NCBI GenBank assembly: GCA_000611775.1
Contig: KK106983.1
Location: 4,082,808 to 4,146,807, forward strand
DNA: 64,000 nt
Reading direction: 5' to 3'
Source: Umbilicaria muhlenbergii
Taxonomy: Eukaryota; Ascomycota; Lecanoromycetes; Umbilicariales; Umbilicariaceae
A program made the translations under genes and the position numbers. Below the pieces are notes generated by a model. It did not search any database and was not told the DNA's origin. It was given only the letters and a program-made list of their open reading frames with translations. This document shows, in pieces, positions 56,534 through 64,000 of this stretch. Each line of letters begins with the position of its first letter. The first letter of the stretch is position 1.

Positions 56534-57889
56534 ATGTTCGGCATTCTCAGGCCTGGCTCGCCAGAGCAAAACATGCCCATCTCACCGGAAACGTCCCCCC
56601 CACCACCCATGTCCATGGCACCAATGCCTGCAGGCCAATACCACAGCCGCGAAGACCTTCTCGCCGCCGCTAAAGATTGGGCTGCGACACAAGGCTACGC
56701 CATTGTCATTGCTCGCTCCCGTCTCAATCGTCTCTGGCTGAAATGCGACCGTGGTGGAACTTACAGAAATCGACTGGGACTCACACCTGAACAACGAAAG
56801 CGGAAGCGCGGAGACAGTCGTCTACTCGGCTGCCCCTTCAAGATACTGGCCAACATCAAGAAAGATGGGGTCTGGAGATTACATACCGAAGTGGCTGAAC
56901 ATACTCATGGACCCTCGGATGATCTGAGCATCCATCCTACGCTGAGGAGGTTGACCGACGAGCAGAGCCAAAAAGTGAACGAGATGACCGAAGCAGGCAA
57001 CAGTCCCGCCGAGACATTAGAAGAGCTAAAGCGCCTCTGGCCCGACATCAAAGTCCTCGCCCGCGACATCTACAACGCCCGCAAGAAATACAAAACCGAA
57101 AAAGACCTGGCGGACCTAGCATCGGGCGGTCCACCGCAGCCATCATTCGAAGATCCGAACGGCCAATTCCCCGGCCCCAGCGCGACGGGGCGTTGGGAAT
57201 GGGTCGAAGAGGACGAAGAGGTCATAAACAAGAACAGGCGCAAGAAGCGGAAACCCCCCTACGAGCAGCAGCGCCCACAACAACAACAACAACAACAACT
57301 GGATCCCCAACTGCAGACCCCACACATGCCCACCCGCCGCCAAGTAGCCGGCCTAGGCCACCGGCCCCCCCGGCCCTTCCAGCGCGCCCAGCCCATCCCC
57401 GCGCAGTCCCAGCAGCGCGCCTCATTCGACGGCCACGGTCCCGCTTGTTCCTCGACCAACGGGCTGCAGCACCATTCGTCCTTCGCCAGCGGCGACGAAA
57501 GCTCGAGTTTCGGTCGCGGCATCGACACCAACGACGATGACGAGACGTTTTTTCCTCCGCACGCCGATCTCGTATCCAGCAGCACCACCACGACCACCCA
57601 TCCCACGCCTTCGCATTTCGCTCGCCCTCACCGACAAGCGCCCCAGACACGGCTTCCGGGCTATACGACCGCGGTCGCGGCAGCGTCGTCGACGAGGGCG
57701 ATGGCAGCGCCTGCCGGCACTGCTGGCGCGGATGCCGGTGCCAATGCTACTGCTGCGGCGGGGGCGGGCAAGCCTCAGAGCGCGCAGGTGTTGATGTCGA
57801 GGATCGAGCGGATGGAGAAGGAGCAGCGGGATCAGAAGAGTTTGTTGAGTCAGATCTTGGGCGCCGTGCAGGGGATTACGCGGCAGTGA
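56534..57889 (+). CDS. FAR1/WRKY-GCM1-type zinc-finger protein, probably transposase-derived regulator
   Basis: A single exon of 451 aa. Residues about 36-130 form a FAR1-like DNA-binding domain: SREDLLAAAKDWAATQGYAI, then LWLKCDRGGTYRN (Cys71), LLGCPFKI (Cys100), and EVAEHTHGPSDD (His123, His125), a C-C-H-H zinc site. Such domains come from Mutator-like transposases, but here no transposase core follows; instead there is a helical LTDEQSQKVNEMTEAGNSPA segment (HTH-like), basic NKNRRKKRKPPYEQ, a glutamine run, alanine-rich tail and a C-terminal coiled-coil-like SRIERMEKEQRDQKSLLSQI. This suggests a domesticated transcription regulator. The frame is intact and GC-rich. Confidence 0.75.
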   Translation: MFGILRPGSPEQNMPISPETSPPPPMSMAPMPAGQYHSREDLLAAAKDWAATQGYAIVIARSRLNRLWLKCDRGGTYRNRLGLTPEQRKRKRGDSRLLGCPFKILANIKKDGVWRLHTEVAEHTHGPSDDLSIHPTLRRLTDEQSQKVNEMTEAGNSPAETLEELKRLWPDIKVLARDIYNARKKYKTEKDLADLASGGPPQPSFEDPNGQFPGPSATGRWEWVEEDEEVINKNRRKKRKPPYEQQRPQQQQQQQLDPQLQTPHMPTRRQVAGLGHRPPRPFQRAQPIPAQSQQRASFDGHGPACSSTNGLQHHSSFASGDESSSFGRGIDTNDDDETFFPPHADLVSSSTTTTTHPTPSHFARPHRQAPQTRLPGYTTAVAAASSTRAMAAPAGTAGADAGANATAAAGAGKPQSAQVLMSRIERMEKEQRDQKSLLSQILGAVQGITRQ

Positions 57890-59007
57890 AGACGTTTTTA
57901 CCGAGGGCATTTGGCTGGGGTTTGTTTGGGGGAATAGGGCTGGTTGGGTAGGGGGTAGCTGGGGACAATGGCACGAAGGTTGGGAATGGCGAGAGGCTTG
58001 GGTGCATTGATGGGCTGATGTTGGGGGGGCCTTGAGGGTTGATATGGCGCGATGTGGCTTTGCGAAATCAGGCTTGATACCCTCTACGGATGTTTTGGCG
58101 TTTTGTTTACTGCGGGAAGTTCGTGGGATAGTAGTGAAGAATATCAGTAATCTTCCACTTGCCAGCTGCTTCCATCCTGCCTTCCAACAGCCGCCTGGTC
58201 TCCTCATACTGTTCGCTACCTGTTGAATCGAACTGTATAGCTACTCTATCACGCGTGCTACGAATGAGGCGGCAGGGTGCAGAGAGACTCCAGAGCTTTC
58301 ATTTTCAGGCTAAGCAGCCGCAAAAAGAAATAGTCATGACGGCAGTTACATTTACATAATAAGCTGCTGTTTGTGTTGGGGGTAGACAATAATGCAATGA
58401 CAGCTGAGGCTTTTAAGAAATAATACCCATTCCGGCTAAATATGATCAGTGGCCAAAAAAGTTCTCCACCGATAAACCGTCCAACAGACAAACCCTTCGT
58501 CCACTTCATTACGACCCGAGCTTCCCCCCAATCGTATCTATCTGCATACAAAACCGCGGCCTCAGACCGAGCTCGACTCGATGCTGTCCGTATAGCTATA
58601 CTGCTCTAGTCTCATTTTCGTGGAAAAGTCTTTGGGTTCCGGGCCCGTTTCGTGCGCTCAGTGGAAGTGGTGTTGCTGCCGTGGGAGCTACGGGCACGTG
58701 CTCTCTCGAGGAGCAGCTGATGGTGGACTTCAGTCGTGGGCGCTGCGGGTTTGTGGATTGTTGGTGGCTGAATGCTGCTGAGTAGAGTGCGTCACTCCTT
58801 TCTGTGTGGCCTTCCTGTGTGGTCTTCCTGTGTGGTCTTTCTGTGTGGACTTTCTGTGTGGTTTTCCTGTGTGGTTTTTCTGTGTGGTGTTTCTTGTGTA
58901 ACCTTCCTACTTTATCCTCCTATATCATCAACCCTAATGCCTTGACAGTGGTGTCAATCCACTCTTGTCCGGGCTCATGACGCTCTGATCAACCGGCCAG
59001 TCCAAAG
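57890..59007. other. Intergenic region with minisatellite
   Basis: No supported gene. It contains the 13-bp tandem repeat at 58803-58893. Confidence 0.4.
58803..58893 (+). repeat. 13-bp minisatellite
   Basis: Seven tandem units of TGTGTGGTCTTCC with C/T and other single-base variants, ending near 58893. Confidence 0.9.
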
Positions 59008-60061
59008 CTAAGCAATCGACGCCGCCTTCAAGCATCGATCCAGTTCCTTAACCACATGGTCGAAGACGGCGTTTTGAAGCTCATGATCCTCTAATTCGTA
59101 TCCCGAATCAAAGTCGCAATCGAGGCACTTCCTCGCAACCGTTCCATATCTGGCACCCAGCTGCTTGGAAACCAGGTATTTGAGCCTATTCGCTGTCCAA
59201 TAATCCGTGCTTTGGTCTGCCTGCCCTTTGTCCAGATCCTCTTCCCGTCGGAGTGACTTCAACGGCGCATCGAAGCCTAGCTCCAGTAGAACGATTCCGA
59301 GATTGTGTAGGCAGACTTTTGAACCACCGATGACGGATTTCTTCTTTTCCGAATGTCCGCTGTAGAGCTCGGCCTATTTAGAATCTTCTACGAGCGGTGC
59401 CTTCAGAGAAAGTATTCCCAGTAGTCCATTTTCCCTTAGGATCTTTAACGCTATACAAGAGAATATCCTTACTACCCCAAGTTTCGCGAAGCCAAGGCGT
59501 AGAGTGAAATTCTAGTACATCCTTTGCTAGCGGCTTTGCTAAACGGGGTTTTTCTTTGACCGAAATGGTTCCACGGGAACTCGTAGTCCGCTTCAGAACT
59601 TCGTCCAGAGATGTTGTGCTGCGACCGTAGCTTGAGAGGCCGATAACTTGATCTGCAATCTGCTTCACAGTGTTTGCATGTTGCAAAAGCCTGGCCCAAG
59701 ACGAGTGAGTCGGATTTCTTTTTTGGTGCAGCTCTTGACAAATGTCTTGAATAGTCCCCCAAAATTCGTACTCTTATTAGTCCCTAAGCCGTCTGACGTG
59801 CCAGATGCCACCATCGCGTCTTCTACAGAAGATGGTCAGACCGATGCAGGTGATAGTACTGTGTTCTCACGTTCAGCCGGATAGGTTCCTAAGTCTTTCA
59901 CCAAGACTGTGATCTTTCCACAACCGAGCCGCTGGCTTCTCGAAGATGTTGTTGAACACTTCTTGAGGATCGTTGATTATCGACAGAAGCCCCCGGATTT
60001 CATTTGCAAAGACAGCCCTTTGAGAACCAAGCTGTGCAGAGAGAGTCCCAAATTCATTCAC
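59008..60061 (-). pseudogene. Broken DUF7580-type fungal gene
   Basis: Pieces on minus match the order of DUF7580 proteins, which are common in filamentous fungi and of unknown function: an N-terminal helix (LSAQLGSQRAVFANEIRGLL), LWKDHSLGERLRNL, then KPLAKDVLEFHSTPWLRETW with SKDILLYSVKDP, and the C-terminal NLGIVLLELGFDAPL followed by ARYGTVARKCLDCDFDSGY. Several in-frame stops follow LRNLSG. Another stop (reading DSK-stop-AEL) and a frame change lie near 59350-59380, and the expected middle block is absent. No intron pair restores these, so I call it a pseudogene, perhaps RIP-damaged. Confidence 0.6.
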
Positions 60062-60821
60062 GTATCCGTTGTAATTTGTGACGCGCTAAAGAACAGCCTT
60101 AAAAAGCCTTAGTACTGAAGTTATGAGGCCAATGTTGATAATGATCAGTTGCCATGAGATTGCATCACTGGTGATTTGAAGGATTCACCGGACAATTTGG
60201 TGGCTACGGCGTCAAGCACCAAAGGACCGATCAGTAGCTGAAACTCAGTAGCAGCAGGGAAGAGGGCTTGCTCATAAAGATCCTTAAAACTTGTATATGA
60301 CTCCTTGTATGACTACTTTTTCAACCTCAGGTATAAACCATTGAGGCTCTTCTCTGATATCTGCTGGTTGTTTGATGGTGAGATTCCTGACAATGCGGAC
60401 AAAAGAAGTGTACGCCTAGAAAATCAAGCGAATGGGACTAACTTGTTGAATTTTCACTGCCGCCTGCTTAGTGGCTTGGCATCCCCCCTCTATATATTCG
60501 CACCACTTTTCCTAGCAATCAAACTCCGGTCAATCCGTTAAACATAACTTAGTACTCTCTCACTACCTCTATATACTCGACAAGATTATGCACTTCTAGC
60601 TCTATTTCGTAGATGTGTTTTACGTTCTATAGAGCTTTTTTCTTAAGACTTTTAGTCCATATTTTTCAGCTTGTTTCTTCCAACTGTATCAATCCGTGTA
60701 AATCTCATTTACTAACATGCCAGTGAGTGGCCGGATAGCTCCTCCTTTCTGTGCGCTAAGTCAGAAACTATAAACAAAAGCTCATTTGGAAAATGTCAGT
60801 AAATTTATTGAGAGGTCTTTT
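60062..60821. other. AT-rich intergenic region
   Basis: No supported gene between the DUF7580 relic and the P450 stop. Confidence 0.4.
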
Positions 60822-62471
60822 TTACCTGATCGATATCAGTTTAACCGGCAATGGTTTCTTCTCCCACAGCAAATACGTGGGCTGATCCATCCAGTCATCT
60901 TGCGATGCGCCTTGCAAATCGAAGCGCCACAGCACTCTAGCCATGATGAGCCGCATTTCCGACATTGCCAGACTATAGTTTATGTCAGTCAAGTTCTACC
61001 CTAAGAATGATGAAAGAGCTATTACTGCTGTCCAATACAGTTCCGTGGGCCGAGCGAAAACGGCTGGGACGCTTCCCTTTTATCTGCCGAGAAACGTGGG
61101 TCTTTGCCTAGCCAGCGTTCGGGAATGAAGGACTCAGGCTCTGCAAAGTTTGTTGGAGACAGACTTGCTGCGAAAATGCTGACTTGTACAAATGTCTGTG
61201 AACATTATCAGTGGAAGTAAGGAGAGGGGGAAAAGGGGCCGGCACATACTCCGCCTGGGATCCATCGCCCGCACATTTTCTCGCCTTCGGGAGGGACTAC
61301 GCGTGGTAATCCCTCAGGGATGGGCGGAAATATTCGCAGCGCCTCTTGAATACATGCCGTAAGATAATTCAGGTTGGACACGTTTTGAACAGTAATCCGG
61401 CCTTCATCCGGAAACGTACTCCGGATTTCCTGGGTCAGCTTTTCCATAACTCGCTGGTTTTGAGTGAGTAGATGAGTCAGTGCCGACAGCAAGGTTGCCA
61501 CGGTTTCAGTACCGGCGGCAACAAAGAGTGTGGCATTGGAGACGACTTCTGTATCTGTCATCGCATCTTTCACATCATTGTTTTTGATGACCAAAGAGAG
61601 GAGATCTGTGCGGCGCTCTTTCAGCGCCATGCGTTCCCTCACTCTATCTAGAATGAGATTGAACTTGTTCACTTCTTTCTGCAGCATCGGCCCTGTGGGT
61701 AGTAAGGAACGAAGAATGTACAGTGAGGGCACGATGCTCTTTAGCGCGCTGGCAAAGGTGATGGCTTTCCACGTTTTCGATATCAAGTATAGCCATGGAC
61801 GGTAGGTTGACTTCTGCAGAGTGTTGAATGGCTCTCCAAAGGCAGTATCAGCGATGATATCAAATGCGGCCCAGATGTACCATTCGTTGAGATCAACTAC
61901 TTCCCCTTTCTCATAACGCTCAGAATCGAGGCCTTGAATGAGCGTGTGTACATGGGACTGGATCAGAGGCTCTTGATCGCGTAGAGCTCGCTCAGAGAAA
62001 GCGTGATTGACAACCTTTCTCATCCGCGCATGGTCGTCATCTCCCGCGATAAAGATCGAATTGGCAAGTTGATTCCGAGTCTCGTTGAAGGAGTCGTAGT
62101 TTTTTCGAAAAACCGGACAGAGTTTCCGCCGCTCACCATGAATTATCTTCCATGCTTCGGGTTCAATGAATGAAAGTTCGTTTGGAGCCGTCCTCACGAT
62201 AGGGCCGTATGATTTATGAAGCTTATGGAATGTTACCGCTAATCGACCTGTGACGTGGCAGTAAACATATGGTAATCGACTAATAGCGAATGATGAAGGC
62301 CCGGGGAAGCCAGACAGCGGATGCCAATATAGATTGTATACTACTTTGATCAGGTTAAGGAATACCTTATTGAAGGATCAGTCAAATGCCTAAGAAGAGA
62401 CTTGAATAAACACTCACAAATAGACCTAGCACCACATAGATACTACCTAGCAGCAGTACAGTAATCGTCAT
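60822..62471 (-). CDS. Cytochrome P450 monooxygenase
   Basis: Exons 62471-62418, 62365-61250, 61195-61026 and 60972-60822 join to 496 aa, the usual length. An N-terminal anchor (MTITVLLLGSIYVVLGLF) precedes LSGFPGPSSFA, the proline-rich hinge. Then come SYGPIVRTAPNELSF, DDDHARMRKVVNHAFSERAL (helix C), AGTET at residues 302-306 (oxygen-binding helix I), EALR at 359-362 (ExxR), ESFIPERW and the heme loop FSLGPRNCIG with ligand Cys443. Introns of 52, 54 and 53 bp preserve frame; the last falls just after the heme cysteine. It looks like a fungal detoxification or secondary-metabolism P450 of the CYP65-like/isotrichodermin-hydroxylase-like kind, though the subfamily is inferred only from general resemblance. 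Confidence 0.92.
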
Positions 62472-62938
62472 AGCTCTTGCAGTGTGAATCAATTAAGTTA
62501 GCAATAGGAAAGGTGCCAAGTTCACATTGTGCAAGATGTCTTAATAAAGATTCAAATACTTGTCAGACATCTTAGATAGTACGAGTAGGGGCGAAGTGAT
62601 TTGAACCAATAGAATATTCCCGTTATCTTGCAAGATCCTTGTATGATCGCCTGCTCATCGAAGGATCAAGCTTCCGAAGGATCAAGCTGCATACTGCATA
62701 TCATCTATTCCTTACCGCATATCATCCGTGCCCAGCTACTCACCGACCCACCAAGCCATAAAAGCCCACTCATAGTGTGGGTGCAGGTACCCAAGCCCTC
62801 CAGACAAGTGTGCCTCTCTCATACATAAACAGTCGGTCGAGGAAAAGGTGGTGAGACTGTCTTGCATCAACTACGCCGCCCCTTTCCGACAAGATTTGAC
62901 CCCAACACCCTTTCCCTCCCCGTGATCTCAACTCAAAG
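62472..62938. promoter_or_regulatory. Shared upstream region of P450 and thioesterase-like genes
   Basis: The two genes diverge with 467 bp between start codons, so both promoters lie here. A direct duplication CGAAGGATCAAGCTTCCGAAGGATCAAGCTGC (here quoted in halves: CGAAGGATCAAGCTTC and CGAAGGATCAAGCTGC) occurs near 62657-62689. It could be a binding-site pair, but this is unproven. Confidence 0.45.
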
Positions 62939-64000
62939 ATGGACCCATCCAGCTCCAAACGAGTAACGTTAAAGGAAGCAATAACCACCACCCCGCTCAC
63001 CTCCCACAGCTATCTCGCCAACCTACCTCTCGACCACTGCTATGGCACAGGTAACCCCCCCCAATAAACCAATCGCACAAACTCGCCAGCGCAGGAACGC
63101 TAACGGTTGACCGCCTCCTCAGCCGCACACGGCGGCCTGATGGTCTCCGTCATCCACCACGCCCTGCAGCAGCATTTCCGAAGCACCCTCGGCAGCACCA
63201 ACCAACCCCACACGTTCAACCTCCAAACCGCCTTCCTACGCCCCGCTTCCGCCGGTGACGCGGTCGTCACGATCGCAGACGTAAGCTTGGGAGCCGGCGT
63301 CTCGACGGTCCAGTTCGCCTTAGCGCAGAAGGGCCAGGATCGAGTAGTCGGCTATGCCTCGTACGCCACCCCGCCCCCCCCCCCCCCGAAACCTTTCCCT
63401 CGTCCGATAGCTAGCGTAAAGCTTAAAATCTAAAAAACGCCTCAGGAACATGAACATGCACACCCACCGCGGCCCATCCCACCCCACCCCCCCGGCTCTC
63501 AATCCCCCTCCCCCCCGCGCCGACCTCGCGCGGCTAGCGGCCCCCGGCAGCCAAGACGCGCACTGGATCGGATGGACGATCCCCTGGTACGCGTCCAGCA
63601 CCACCAAAGCAAGCGCGCACGTACAATGCTTCTCTCCGATCGCCGGCCCCGCGGCGCCGAACGTGACGGATCTATGGATGCGGTTCGCAGACAGGACCTC
63701 GACGTTTACGACCGAGATGCTCGGCTCGGTGGCGGACAACTGGGTGCGCATGGTGGAGAACTACGAGGCGGAGTCGATGTGGAACGGGGCCAACTTGGCG
63801 GCGCGGGCGTTGCGCGCGGGAGGAGGCAGCGGGTTTGGGGATTATGGGACCAAGTATTGGTATCCGACGCTGTCGCTGCAGTTGGAGATCAAGAAGCTAT
63901 TGCCGCCGGAGGGGGTGGAGTGGCTTTTTTCGAGGGCGCGGGCGACGGAGATTAAGGACGGGAGGTTTGATGCAGAGGTGACGATTTTGGATGAGGGGGG
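62939..64000 (+). CDS. Thioesterase-like (acyl-CoA thioesterase superfamily) protein, 3' end outside window
   Basis: Exons 62939-63050, 63123-63360 and 63446 to the window end. The hot-dog fold thioesterase-like family is indicated by LTSHSYLANLPLDHCYGTG, AAHGGLMVSVIHHALQQHF across the first intron, FNLQTAFLRPASAGDAVVTI, VSTVQFALAQKGQ, and in exon 3 DAHWIGWTIPW and LWMRFADRTSTF, where the second hot-dog repeat begins. Such proteins hydrolyse or bind acyl thioesters. The 85-bp second intron has a long C run; its CTCAG acceptor keeps the frame. The protein is truncated by the window edge, so its full length is unknown. It diverges from the P450 gene. Confidence 0.8.

Noticed and set aside
57222-58207. 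Minus-strand frames opposite the FAR1-domain gene
   Set aside because: Antisense shadows; the plus frame has a zinc-binding domain and a proper start.
1-64000. CRISPR array, riboswitch or bacterial-style operon
   Set aside because: The window is fungal nuclear DNA; repeats present are ordinary minisatellites without spacer structure.

Overview
The window is nuclear DNA from a filamentous ascomycete (Pezizomycotina). I infer this from genes with short spliceosomal introns (about 50-180 bp, GT-AG, with CTAAC/CTGAC-type branch sites), compact genes on both strands, and fungal families such as Uba4, Slx9, Net1/Dnt1-like and DUF7580 proteins. A Dothideomycete is possible, but I cannot fix the class. 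All exon joins below were worked out by hand from reading frames and splice signals, without transcript data.

Layout. 0.7-3.0 kb: uba4 (tRNA thiolation/urmylation E1) and slx9 (ribosome biogenesis). 3.6-5.7 kb: relics of a phosphate-type MFS transporter and a possible HET-domain fragment. 6.1-8.4 kb: a small secreted protein and a Den1/NEDP1-type deneddylase. 9.1-15.1 kb: two tandem minus-strand reading frames whose combined architecture (helical-repeat domain, PH-like domain, long disordered middle, C-terminal coiled coil) resembles the meiotic chromosome-axis proteins Red1/SYCP2. 15.5-18.2 kb: a 3-dehydroshikimate dehydratase-like TIM barrel and a gamma-glutamylcyclotransferase-like protein with a membrane segment. 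18.2-27.7 kb: gene-poor sequence with transition-rich repeat relics, a truncated kinase and a small membrane protein. 27.7-29.5 kb: an intact sugar transporter. 29.5-40.6 kb: an AT-rich gene desert with relics and a truncated paralogue. 40.6-42.6 kb: the intact parent of that paralogue, with an apparent GC-AG intron. 44.3-48.5 kb: a Net1/Dnt1-like nucleolar protein. 49.4-51.7 kb: a head-to-head pair of an Erv2-type sulfhydryl oxidase and a BCAT-like aminotransferase. 52.4-54.0 kb: a LYAR-type zinc-finger protein. 55.3-57.9 kb: a cysteine-rich secreted protein and a FAR1-domain regulator. 59.0-60.1 kb: a broken DUF7580 gene. 60.8-64.0 kb: a divergent pair of a cytochrome P450 and a thioesterase-like protein that runs off the window.

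Several conserved genes share a nuclear or nucleolar theme (slx9, LYAR, Net1/Dnt1-like, Red1/SYCP2-like), but nothing shows that they form one system. The gene-dense blocks alternate with AT-rich blocks carrying repeats that differ mainly by C/T and G/A changes, which fits past repeat-induced point mutation (RIP). The most interesting candidate is the split axis-like locus at 9.1-15.1 kb.
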